From NCBI RefSeq assembly GCF_001571105.1, contig NZ_BCTD01000009.1: 64,000 nt of DNA. One strand, written 5' to 3'. Both the position numbers and the translations under genes were made by a program. The notes under the pieces are model-generated. The model was not told the DNA's origin and did no database searches. It saw only the letters and a program-made list of their open reading frames with translations. This document shows, one piece after another, positions 8,559-19,000 of this stretch; positions within the stretch are counted from its first letter, which is position 1, and every line of letters starts with the position of its first letter. The stretch is from Azotobacter vinelandii (GTDB lineage: Bacteria > Pseudomonadota > Gammaproteobacteria > Pseudomonadales > Pseudomonadaceae).

Positions 8559-8583
8559 GCGTCCGGGCCGCGGGCCCGGACGC
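8559..8583 (-). other. Perfect 11-bp stem-loop at the arsD/ABC transporter junction
   Basis: GCGTCCGGGCC (8559-8569), loop GCG, then GGCCCGGACGC (8573-8583). The all-GC-rich stem starts eight bases after the arsD stop codon. In the minus-strand direction no T-run follows, so it is a poor intrinsic terminator. It is better seen as a 3'-end stabiliser, a processing site or a partial attenuator between the biosynthetic and transport parts of the run. Confidence 0.65.
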
Positions 8584-8591
8584 CGCGCCGG

Positions 8592-10502
8592 TCAGCGGCC
8601 GGATGCGCCGGCGGTTTCGGTCGTCGCGTAGGCGATGACGAAATTCCCGTCGCGCACGCTGTGCACGCCGATCAGCCGGTCGCCGTCGCGGACCTGGATG
8701 ATGAAGTTGCCGGCACCATCGACGGCGATCGCCTCGAAGCGCTGCAAAGCCCCATCCAGGCCGCTGCCCAGCAACTTGCCGGCGGCCTCCTTGGCGGACC
8801 ACAGGCGGGTGATCCACTCGTCCCGCGCCGCGCCCTCCGCCACCAGTTCGTCCAGCAGTTCGCGCTCGCCGGCCGTGCTGAAGCTTTCCAGGAAACCGGC
8901 GGCGCGCGGACGGATCTGCTCGATGTCGATACCCACCGGCAATTCCGCGGCCAGCGCCACCGCCCGGTCCTCGCAGTGCGCGATGCTGATCCTCGGCGTC
9001 CGCGCATGCCCCTCCAGCGCCGCCACCAGCGGCTGGCCGGCCGCCGCGCTGTCGATGGCGAAGGCCGCCGGGTGCAGCATGTCCGCCTGCTCGCTGCGTT
9101 CGGCGAGCCAGGCGCGCACCGCGTCCTTCACCACCACCCGGCCGAGCTGCCATTGCTGCTGGCGCGGCGGGACGGCGGCCTTGGCGGTGAAGGCCGGCAT
9201 CTCGTCCGAATGCAGGTAGTGACGAGCGAGCAGCAGCGGATCGAACCCCTGGGTATCGGCCTTGGCGATCTGGAAAGCCTTCACGCCCCTGGCCAGCGAC
9301 GGCAGTTCGAGGGGACGGCTCAGCAGGTGGCGGGTCGGCTGGCGGCGGAAATCGAGCCCCCGGGCCGGATGGCGGAACTTGATGCCGCCCCACTCGCGGA
9401 CGCGCAGCCAGACCCCGCCGGAACCGTCCTGGATCTCTACGTTGGCGTACAGGGTCATGGCCTCGTCGCGGACGATCTCGATGCGGATCGGCACCCGGGT
9501 GCCGGCCGGCGGCGTCGAGCGATACAGTTCGAGCTTGCCGAAACCGATCGGCAGCACATAGCGGTCATGCTGCATGGCCCACACGCCGAGGAACTGACCG
9601 ATGCCGTCGAGCAAGGCCGGATCGATCAGCAACTGGGGCCGCTCGATCGAGCGGAACAGCCCGGTCGGCGGCCGGGTCAGCAGGTCCGTAACCCCGCCTT
9701 CGTCGGCGAGGATGATCTCGCCGGTCAGGCAGTGGAAGCACGGCCCGTGGAACATGTGGCGTTCCCGGTAGACATCCTCGCCGCTCAGCGGCAGGCGATA
9801 GGGATTGCTGAAGGCGCCGAAGGCCAGGTCGAGATCGACCCGGTAGGCCGTGGAGAACAACACGCTGGCGGTGGTCGAGGGCTGCTCCTGCCCCTCGCCG
9901 CGGATCGCCACGGCGATCCGCCAGAGGCAGGCGTCGGCATCGACCTCCTGCACCCGGGCGCTGACCTCCAGCATCTCGCTGTCGCGGTCGGAGACCTCGA
10001 TCCAGCGGCTCGCCTTGACCTCCTCGAAGCCGATCAGCCCCAGGCCGGGAACCAGGCAGGCCGCCACCTCGGCCATCACCTCCAGGCTCATGGTCAGCGG
10101 CAGCACCGGCATGCAGGCGGACAGCGGCTTGACCCCTGGGGCATGGACGAAGGCGTGGTCGGCGAGGAACAGGTCCTCGTCCAGGTGCAGACGGCGCCGG
10201 ATCGTCAGCGCCTCGCCGGGGACATAGGCCAGCACCTCGCCGACGAAGGGCAGAGCGCCCTCCTCCAGCGGCTCGGCGGCGGGACCGGACTCGGCGCACT
10301 GTGCCTGCGTGGCCGGGCGGACGGCTTCCCGGTCGCGCGTCGACCCGGCTTCGCGCTCCACGGCGGCAACCACCGCCACGGTTTCCCCGACCGGTTCCTC
10401 GCCACGCAATTCCTCGGCGGACTCCACCTCGTAGACGCGGGCGATCAGGGGCATTTCGCTGTTGGTATCGAATACCAGATGGGAAAGGCTTGCGCTGCTC
10501 AT
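8592..10502 (-). CDS. arsD: ArsD: dehydratase plus Sfp-type phosphopantetheinyl transferase of the phenolic-lipid FAS
   Basis: 636-residue protein. A low-complexity region to about residue 85 precedes a polyketide-synthase-type double-hotdog dehydratase (about 86-385) with catalytic His116 in FLADHAFVHAPG and the partner Asp299 in IDPALLDGIGQ. Residues about 450-625 form an Sfp-type 4'-phosphopantetheinyl transferase with metal ligands Asp526 and Glu528 in VGIDIE and the WSAKEAAGK signature (570s). It therefore supplies the dehydratase step missing from ArsA and can activate the ArsA carrier domain. The ATG overlaps the arsC stop by four bases (10499-10502). A longer open frame upstream is an artefact of reading into arsC. 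The gene name rests on recognition of the Azotobacter arsABCD operon. Confidence 0.92.
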   Translation of the reverse strand: MSSASLSHLVFDTNSEMPLIARVYEVESAEELRGEEPVGETVAVVAAVEREAGSTRDREAVRPATQAQCAESGPAAEPLEEGALPFVGEVLAYVPGEALTIRRRLHLDEDLFLADHAFVHAPGVKPLSACMPVLPLTMSLEVMAEVAACLVPGLGLIGFEEVKASRWIEVSDRDSEMLEVSARVQEVDADACLWRIAVAIRGEGQEQPSTTASVLFSTAYRVDLDLAFGAFSNPYRLPLSGEDVYRERHMFHGPCFHCLTGEIILADEGGVTDLLTRPPTGLFRSIERPQLLIDPALLDGIGQFLGVWAMQHDRYVLPIGFGKLELYRSTPPAGTRVPIRIEIVRDEAMTLYANVEIQDGSGGVWLRVREWGGIKFRHPARGLDFRRQPTRHLLSRPLELPSLARGVKAFQIAKADTQGFDPLLLARHYLHSDEMPAFTAKAAVPPRQQQWQLGRVVVKDAVRAWLAERSEQADMLHPAAFAIDSAAAGQPLVAALEGHARTPRISIAHCEDRAVALAAELPVGIDIEQIRPRAAGFLESFSTAGERELLDELVAEGAARDEWITRLWSAKEAAGKLLGSGLDGALQRFEAIAVDGAGNFIIQVRDGDRLIGVHSVRDGNFVIAYATTETAGASGR

Positions 10503-11728
10503 ATCTTCTCCAGAACCAGTCCGGCCGCGGTCAGCCCCGGCCCGAAGCCGAGACATGCGATACGGGTGCCGACGGTGGCCTCTTCCAGATACGCCTTGAG
10601 GATGTGCGGAATCGTGGAAGAGGACATGTTGCCGTTCTCCAGGAATACGCTCTTGCTGATCGCCACCTGGTCCTCGGCCAGGCCGAGTTCCTCCTGGACG
10701 TGGTCGACGATCTTCGGTCCGCCGGGGTGGATGGCGAAGCTCAGGGCGTCCTTGTCGCGCTCGAAGTCCATGCCGGCGCGCCGCAGCAGGTCCACCGCGA
10801 AGGCCCGCACGTGGCGCTTGATGATCGCCGGCACCAGGGGCGAGAGGGTCATGACGAACTGGTGCGAGCCCGGCACCCCGGTCATGGTGTCGGCCGAGTC
10901 CGGCAGCAGGTGCTCGCTCATCGCCAGGATGCGCAGGCCGCGCAGCCCCTGGCGGCGCAGTTCGTCCTCGGGGTAGACCGAGTACTTGATCAGCCCGTCG
11001 GAGAACAGGGTCGCCGAAATGATGTTGTCCACCCGCGACTCGGCGATATTGTTGTGCGCGGACATCAGCTCGGTATGCGCGATGTCCACCCGGGTCTTCG
11101 GCGGAGTGGCCCCCCACTGCGCCGAGGCGAGCATGCCGTGGGCCATCTTGATCGCCGGAAAGGCGCCGTAGCAGCCCATGTTGTAGCTGTGGGTCACCGT
11201 GGTCTCGAACCAGCCGCGGTCGGCCACCATGCGCTCGGCCGGACTCGGCGCCAGATAACCCGAACAGGTCACGTGGATCAGATCGTCGGGCGCCTCGAGG
11301 GTGCCTTCGAACATCTGCTCCAGCCCCTTGCCGACGACCTTGGCGTAACTCTCGTGACGGGTCTTCAGATCGGCTCCGCGCGGGTCCTTCTTGATGTCGA
11401 ACAGCCTGAGGTGGGCCTGGTCCGGCTCCGGGTCGGCGATGTCGAAGTTGCCGTCGCCGAAGCGGATGTCGGTCAGCTTCGGGAAATAGACCAGTTGCCG
11501 CTGCTTGATCTGCGCGGGCGACACGGCGTACTTGTCGAATTTCTCCTTCACCGTCTTGTAGACCTGGACGAAGCCCTCCTCGTCGGTGATGCCGTTGCTC
11601 AGGCAGTGGGCCCTGGCGAAACCATAGGCGGTCAGTTCGAGGGTGATGCGCTGGGGCACCGGCTTGGCCAGTTGGACCGGGGTGAAATCGGCCAGGACCG
11701 CGCTGTTGGGGTGGGCCATGTCGTTCAT
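10499..11728 (-). CDS. arsC: ArsC: type III polyketide synthase, alkylpyrone-forming
   Basis: 409-residue chalcone-synthase-fold enzyme with the triad Cys186 (HSYNMGCYGAF), His334 (FAIHPGGPKI) and Asn367 (LENGNMSSSTI), ending in the CLGFGPGLT loop. It accepts long acyl chains and extends them with malonyl units. The residue aligned with ArsB Trp281 is Gly284 (DTMTGVPGSHQF), which from memory of published work on the Azotobacter enzymes directs lactonisation to alkylpyrones. It overlaps arsB by four bases at its start and arsD by four at its end, so the three are tightly coupled. It is clearly a duplicate of arsB, most similar around the active sites. Confidence 0.95.
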   Translation of the reverse strand: MNDMAHPNSAVLADFTPVQLAKPVPQRITLELTAYGFARAHCLSNGITDEEGFVQVYKTVKEKFDKYAVSPAQIKQRQLVYFPKLTDIRFGDGNFDIADPEPDQAHLRLFDIKKDPRGADLKTRHESYAKVVGKGLEQMFEGTLEAPDDLIHVTCSGYLAPSPAERMVADRGWFETTVTHSYNMGCYGAFPAIKMAHGMLASAQWGATPPKTRVDIAHTELMSAHNNIAESRVDNIISATLFSDGLIKYSVYPEDELRRQGLRGLRILAMSEHLLPDSADTMTGVPGSHQFVMTLSPLVPAIIKRHVRAFAVDLLRRAGMDFERDKDALSFAIHPGGPKIVDHVQEELGLAEDQVAISKSVFLENGNMSSSTIPHILKAYLEEATVGTRIACLGFGPGLTAAGLVLEKI

Positions 11729-12945
11729 ATCTTCTCCAGCACCATTCCGGTGACAGTCAGTCCGGGACCGAACCCCAGGCACAGGACGCGCGTGCCCACG
11801 TCCACCTCCTCGAGGACCTGCTTGAGGATGTGGGGAATCGTGGCGGAGGACATGTTGCCGTTCTCCAGGAAGACGCTCTTGCTGATCGCCACCTGCTCGT
11901 CGCTGAGCCCCAGATCCTCCTGGATGTGCTCGACGATCTTCGGTCCGCCGGGATGGATGGCGAAGGTCAGTTCGAGCCTCTCCCGCTCGTAGTCGATGCC
12001 GGCGCGTTCGAGCAGCTTCACCACGAAGTCGCGGACATGGCGCTTGATGACCACCGGCACCATCGGCGTGAGGGTCATCAGGAACTGGTGCGAGCCCGGC
12101 ACCCAGGTCATCTCGTCGGCCGAGTCGGGCAGCAGGTGCTCGTTCATCGCCAGGACCCGGAGGCCGTGCCCGCCCTGGCGGTGCAGTTCCTCCTCGGAGA
12201 GCACCGAGTACTTGATCAGGCCGTCGGCGAACAGGGTCATGGTGATGATGTTTTCCGCCCGCGCATCGACGATGTTGTTGTGCGCCGAGAGCAGCTCGGT
12301 ATGCACGATATCCACCCGGTGCTTGACCGGGGTGACGCCGAAGCGCGACGAGGAAAGCATGCCGTGGGCCATCTTGATCGCCGGGAAGGCGCCATAGCAG
12401 CCCATGTGATAGCTGTGGGTCACCGTGGTCTCGAACCAGCCGCGATCGGCCGCCATGCGCTCGACCGGACTCGGCGACAGGTAGCCCGAGCAGGTCACGT
12501 GGATCAGATCGTCGGGCGCCCCGGCACTGTCTTGGAACATCCGCTCCAGCCCCTGATCGACGACCTTGGCGTAGCTTTCGTGACGGACCTTGAGGTCGGA
12601 GCCGCGCGGGTCGGTGGCCATGTCGTACAGCTTCAGGTAGGCATGCTCGGGCGCCGCGATATCGACGTGACCGTTGGCGAAGTGGATGTCGGAGACCTTC
12701 GGAAAGAAGATCAGTTGACGCCGCTTGATCTGCGCGGACGACAGGGCGTACTTGTCGAACTTCTCCTTGACCGACTGGTAGACCTTGGCGAAGCCCGCCT
12801 CGTCGTCCGTCCCGACGCCGTTCTTGATGCAGTAGGCGCGGGCGAAGGCATAGGCGGACAGCTCCAGGGTCAGCGCCTGGGGAACGGGTTTGGCCAGTTG
12901 CACGGGTGTGAAGCCGGTGAGAACTGCGTTGTGGGGACTGCTCAT
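11725..12945 (-). CDS. arsB: ArsB: type III polyketide synthase, alkylresorcinol synthase
   Basis: 406-residue type III PKS with Cys183 (HSYHMGCYGAF), His331 (FAIHPGGPKI) and Asn364 (LENGNMSSATI). It takes very long acyl groups from the type I FAS and adds malonyl units, closing the ring by aldol condensation to alkylresorcinol. Trp281 (DEMTWVPGSHQF) is present at the position I recall as the cyclisation determinant in A. vinelandii ArsB. The start lies 83 bases after the arsA stop and is preceded by GGAGGAAAC, a good ribosome binding site. The last bases overlap the arsC ATG. Confidence 0.95.
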   Translation of the reverse strand: MSSPHNAVLTGFTPVQLAKPVPQALTLELSAYAFARAYCIKNGVGTDDEAGFAKVYQSVKEKFDKYALSSAQIKRRQLIFFPKVSDIHFANGHVDIAAPEHAYLKLYDMATDPRGSDLKVRHESYAKVVDQGLERMFQDSAGAPDDLIHVTCSGYLSPSPVERMAADRGWFETTVTHSYHMGCYGAFPAIKMAHGMLSSSRFGVTPVKHRVDIVHTELLSAHNNIVDARAENIITMTLFADGLIKYSVLSEEELHRQGGHGLRVLAMNEHLLPDSADEMTWVPGSHQFLMTLTPMVPVVIKRHVRDFVVKLLERAGIDYERERLELTFAIHPGGPKIVEHIQEDLGLSDEQVAISKSVFLENGNMSSATIPHILKQVLEEVDVGTRVLCLGFGPGLTVTGMVLEKI

Positions 12946-13028
12946 GATGTTTCCTCCTTGATGAGCGGTTGCCTCTACAGCGATCCCGCGCGCACCGGCG
13001 CGGGAAAAACCTCAACCGTGGGCCGTTC

Positions 13029-16000
13029 CTAGGATTGGCGCCCCGATTCGCGCCTGTTGCGCGATTGCATCTGTTCGACGATCTGCTCGAGACTCGCGGT
13101 GATCACCAGTTCCGATGCGCCGCCATCGCCCCGCCGGATCTGCTCCAGACAATGACGGGTGCCGACCTCCAGTGGGATCGGGTGGATATTGCGTTCCGCG
13201 TAGAACCTGAGCATCTGCTCCCCCACCATGCCGGACTTCCAGGGGCCCCAGTCGATGGCCAGCGCCTGCACGCCGGGCCAGATATGGCCGAGGCTGTCGG
13301 CCAGCTTGTTGAGCACCTCGTTGGCCGCGCCGTAGTCGCTCTGTCCGGCATTGCCGAAACGCCCGGCGATGGAGGAGAAGAACAGCACGAACTTCAGGCC
13401 CTGCGGACGCAAGCGGGCGGCGAGCACCCGGGCGCCGGCGACCTTGGTGTCGTACACCGCGGAGAAGGACTCTAGGGTCTTGTCGCGGATCAGCTTGTCG
13501 TCGATGACGCCGGCGCCGTGCAGCACGCCGTCGATACGTCCCCAGCGCGCATAGATCCCGTCGATCAGCCGGCCGAAGGCCTCGCCGTCGCGCACATCCA
13601 CGGCGTGATACTCGACCCTGGCGCCGGTCGCCTCCAGGCGCGCGAGGTTGTCGCGGATCTCGCGGTCCTTGAGCAGACGCTTGAAGACCCGGTCCACCTC
13701 GGCCGGCTTCAGCTTCGCCCCGCCCTCGCCGCGCAGCTTGCCGATCAGCACCTGCTTGAGGCGTGCCGGGTCGGCGATGGCGCGGGTATCCTCGGCCTCC
13801 TCCTCCGGCAGCGGACTGCGCCCCACCAGCACCAGTTGCGGACGGTACTCGCGGCCCAGGGCGGCGGCGATTTCCGCGGTGATGCCGCCGGCGCCGCCGG
13901 TGACCAGCACCACGGCGTCCTCCTCCAGGACCGGCGGCCGCGCCTCGACGTCGGCCGGCTGCGGCCCCAGTTCCAGCTCGAAGCGCCCTTCGGCGTCGTG
14001 ACCGACTTCCAGCGCGGGCGCCTGCGCGGCCCATTCGCCCAGCACCCGCTCGACCCGCTCGCCGACCTTGAGGGCCGGCGCCAGGTCGATGCACTTGACG
14101 TGCACCTCGTCGCCCCACTCCCGCGCCGCCGACTTGGCGACGCCCAGGGTGCCGGCCGACTCGAAGGGCAGCTCGCGCGAGCGCCCGAGGCCGAAGCGGC
14201 CGTCCAGCGCGGTGACGTTGAGCAGCCAGCCGGCTCCGACGCGGGCGGCGTTCTTGAGGTCCTGGTCGAAGACCTTGCACAGCAGAAACAGGACCTTGGC
14301 CGGGATGATGGCCGCCCCTTCCCCGCCCGGCACGCCGAGCAGATTGACGAGGGTGCCGATCCGCGCCTCGCCGAGCAGTTCGCGCAGGGCCTGCAGCGAC
14401 TCCAGCGAGCCGGGGTCGAATTCGAAGCGACCACCGCCCAGCGTGCGGTTTTCCTTGCCGGGAACGATCTGCTTCACCTGGTGCCCGGCCTGACCGAAGG
14501 CGACGCGGAAGGCGCTGGCCAGTTCCGAGTCGTCCCCCACCAGCAGGACCGGCAGGCCGGCCGAGGGGTGCGCTCCGCCGACCTCGCCCAACGGCACGGC
14601 GACGGGCCTGGGGATGTAGCAGCGCACGACCTGTTCCGGCGCGATTTCGATTGCGGACTCCGCCGTCTCAGCCAGCGATGCCGACGGCGGAGTCAGTGCT
14701 TTTTTTGCGGCTTGCTCTCCTTCTCCCGCGGCCAGGGAGTCGTGGAGCCGGTCGTACCAGGCGATGATCTCGCCGAGAGTCTTGAAGCCGGCGAGCTCCT
14801 CGAACACCGCCTCCTCGTCGCGCCCGTGCATCAGGTTATGGCGATCCTTGAGCTGGCTCAGGACCTCGATGCGCTTGATCGAGTCGATGCCCAGATCGGC
14901 CTCCATGTGCGCGTCCAGATCGAGCATCTCTTCCGGATAGCCGGTGCGCTCGGCGACCGCCTGCAGCAGGTCGGCCTTGAACGCCTCGCTGGAAGCCAGG
15001 TCGGCGGGCGCGGCCTTGGCCGCCGGAGCGGATGCGGCGACCGACAGCCTGGGCGCCTCGGCGCGCTCCTCGCTGCGCTGGGCCGAACCCTCGATGGTGG
15101 TGGCGGCCTGGGATTCGCGGCCGACCGGCAGGCCGGCGGCGTGCAGCGACAGCACCTGGGCCGGCAGTACCGGCGCCGGCGCCAGCCCGGCCTGGGAGAC
15201 CACCTGCAGGTTGGGACGCGACTCGCCGCCGCCCGCCAGCTCGGCCCCGGCGAGGCTGCTCTGGAAATCGAGGAAGCGGCGCAGCGTTTCCTGCTGGTCG
15301 CGTTGTAGCGCGATGAATTGCGCGATGACTTCCTGAACATGTGCGACGTTCAACAGCGATGGGGTCTCCATCGCTGCCGGGAGCTCTCCCGTACGCAGCG
15401 TGTTGTCGTTTGCCATGCTGAACCTCCGTTGTGGCGCGTGGCGGTTTACGTTGACCGGAGTTGCCGCCGGTCGGGCGAAACTGACGTGGGCGACGGTCGA
15501 GGCGCCCGCGAGCGGCTGTGCCTGGGGTTTCGGCGCCGCCGGCTGCGAGCCGGGCACCGCGGCCGGCGCCTTCGACGCAGTGGCCGCGAAAGCCTGGGCG
15601 AGCGCCGGGCGTGCCCTGGCCGGCGCGTTCCAGGGCAGCGCGCGGGCACCGTTGACCCGCCAGATCAGCGGGCCGGGTACGGCCCTGGCCTTGGCCCGGG
15701 CGAACACCTCCGCGACCGCCAGCGCCTCGTAGCCGCGCCCCCTGAACCAGCGGCCGAAGTCCAGCGGCAGGCCGAGCACGAACGCCTGGCCGAGCAGATG
15801 GGCGAGTTGCACCCAGCCGCCGCGTCCGGGTGCCTCGATGCCCAGCGCGCTGTGCGGACGCTCGGCGAGGATGCGGTCGACCAGGCCGGTCAGCACCAGG
15901 CCCGGACCGGACTCGATGAACACCCGCGCACCGGCCTCGTATAACCGCTCGATCTCCTTGACGAAGTGCACCGGCTCGGTCATGTGCTCGACCAGCAGGG

Positions 16001-19000
16001 CGCGCATGGCTTCGGGCTCCGCCGGATAGGCATCACCGCTGGTATTGCTGAACACCGGCAGCCGGGCCGGGGCGAACTCGATCTTCGCCAGCTCGGCGGC
16101 CAGGCCCTCGCGCGCGCCGGCCATCGCCGGCGAGTGGAAGGCGGCGCTGACCGGCAGCACCTTGACGCGCAGCGACTCCTTGCCCAGCACCCTGGCCGCG
16201 GCCTCGATGGCCTCCGGCGAGCCGGCGACTATGGTCTGGTCGGCGGCATTCAGGTTGGCCAGGCTGACGTTCAGTCCGTGCTGCTCGATCAGCGCGCGGA
16301 CGCGGACCTCGTCGGCGTCGATCGCCGCCATGGCCCCCGGATTGCTCCGCCCGGCCTCGGCGGCGAGACGGCCACGGACCTCCGACAGATGGATGAAGTC
16401 GTCCAGGCCGATCACCCCGGCGGCATGCAGGGCGACGTACTCGCCATAGCTGTGCCCGGCGACGAAGTCCGGCTTCAGCCCGTAGTCGCCGAGCACCCGG
16501 AGCGCGGCGCTGTCGACCACCCCGAGCGCCGGCTGGGCGACCTGGGTCGCGTTCAGCGCGCTCTGCTGGCGGGCGCGCTCCTCGTCGCTGAACACCGGCA
16601 GCGGATAGATGTAACGCGACAGGGGCTGCTCCAGGCGCTCGGCGAGCAGTCTGTCGGCACGCTCGAACAGATCGTGCAGTTCGGGCAGGGAACTGGTCAG
16701 GTCGGCCAGCATGCCGATCCGTTGCGATCCCTGGCCGGGGAACAGGAAGCAGACGCCGCCGGTCGCCGGCCCTTCGCGGAAGAACACCCCCTGCGGGTAC
16801 TTCGCTTCGCTTGCCCGCCCCTGCAATGCCTTCAGGGCCAGCTCCAGCTTGCCCTTGAGATCGCCACCGGAAGCGGCGAGCAGGGCCAGCCGGCAGTCGC
16901 CGTCGCCGGCCGTCGCCTGCTCCAGGTGCAGCGAGTAGGCGAGTTGGGCGACATCGAGCTGCTCGGGGTGCTCCAGGGCATCGAGCAGGCGCTGCACCCG
17001 TTCGCGCACCTGGGCACGATCCTGGCCACGGAAGACGAAGGGCTCGGCATCGCGCGGATGCAGGTCGACGATGTCGCTGTCGCGGTAGGCGCCGCCGTAC
17101 TCTTCCATCACCACGTGGAAGTTGGTGCCGCCGAAGCCGAAGGCGCTGACCCCGGCGCGGCGCGGATGGTTCGTGGCGTTCAGCCAGGGCCGGGTTTCGG
17201 TGTTGATGTAGAACGGCGAACGGCCGAAGTCGATCTTCGAGTTCGGCGTATCGACGCCGATGGTCGGTGGCAGCACGCGCTGCTTGAGCGCCAGCGCGGT
17301 CTTCGCCAGCGCCGCCAGGCCGGCGCTGACCTTGGTGTGGCCGATCATCGACTTGACCGAGCCCACGGCGCAGGACTGGGCGGCCATGCCGGTCTTGCCG
17401 AAGGCGAGGTTGAGCGACTCGATCTCCGACTTGTCGCCGAGCGCGGTGCCGGTACCATGGGCCTCGATCAGGCCGATGCTGGTCGGATCGACCGCGGCGT
17501 CCTCGTAGGCGCGCTGCAAGGCGGTGACCTGTCCCTGCGGATGGGGCGCGGTGAGGCTGCGGTTGCGGCCGTCGCTGGAGGCGCCGATGCCCTTGAGCAC
17601 CGCGTAGATGCGGTCGCCGTCGCGCTCGGCGTCGCCCAGGCGCTTGAGCACCAGGGCCACCACGCCCTCGCCCAGGGCGATGCCGTCGGCGCTGTCGTCG
17701 AACGGCCGGCTGCGGCCGCGCGGCGACAGGGCGTGGGTCTGGGCGAAGCAGAGGAAGCCGACCGGATTGTTGGTGGCGTCCACCGAACCGACCACGGCGA
17801 CGTCGGCGTCGTGGCTGCGCAACTGGCGGATGCCCGCGTCGAGGGCCGCCAGCGACGAGGCGCAGGCCGCGTCGACGATGAAGTTGGTGCCGCGCAGGTC
17901 GAAACGGTTGGCGATCCGACCGGCGATGACGTTCTCCAGGATGCCGGGGAAGGAATCCTCGGTCCACTTGGGCAGGTCGTGCTCGTAGAGCGCCTCCGTC
18001 AGTTGCCTGGCGGCCTCCTCGGGCAACCCGTCGATCCGCGGCAGGTAACGGGAAAGCAGACCACGGAAGATATAGTCGCAGCCCAGCTCGTTCATCCCGC
18101 CGGCGGCGAAGATGGTCGCGGTGCGCTCCCTGGCGAACGAACGGCGGTCGAAACCGGCGTCGGCCAGCGCCTGGCGCACCACGTCGAGGGCGAGCAACTG
18201 CACCGGCTCGATCGATTTCAGGCTGGCCGGAGGGATGCCGTAGAGCGACGGATCGAACTGGATGTCGTCCATGAAGCCGCCCCACTTCGAGTAGGACTTG
18301 TCCGGCGTACCGCGCCGGGGGTCGAAGAAGTCCTCGGGGCGCCAGCGCTCCGCGCTCACCTCGCGGATCGCGTTGACCCGGTGGATGATGTTCTGCCAGT
18401 AGGTGCGCAGATCGCTGGCGCCGGGCAGCAGGCTGGCCATGCCGACGATGGCGATGTCGCTCTCCGCGGCCACGCGCCTGGCCGCGCGCTTGCGCGGCAG
18501 ACGCTGCTCGGCCTGGGCCAGCACCCCGCCGCTGCCCTCCGACACCGCGTCGTGCAATTCCGCGATGCTCAGCACGCGGGAGCGCAGGCGGGCGACCTCG
18601 CCGAGCATGTACATGCCCTCGCGGCGCTGGTCCTCGATGGGAATCCGCACGTAGCGGGAAGCGCCTGCCGAGCGGTCCGGGTTCTGGCTGACGCCCTTGG
18701 AGGCCATGCGCAAACGGCCGATGTTGAACAGCTCCAGCACCTTGAGCACCTTCTCCGGGCTCTCCAGGGCCAGCAGCATGTCGCGCCGGGTGCGGTTGAA
18801 CTCGTCGCAGAAAGGCGTCACCGCGCAGCGGGTGTACATGCCCTTGCCGGATTGCAGCAGGGTGGTTTCCTTGCAGGCGATGGCCTGGGACTGGAACTCC
18901 GGCAGGATCGCGCCGCTGTCGACGATTTCGTGGGTGAACAGATAGGCGGTGCCCATGATCACGCCGATCTTCATGCCGCGCTCGACCAGCGGCGCGGCCA

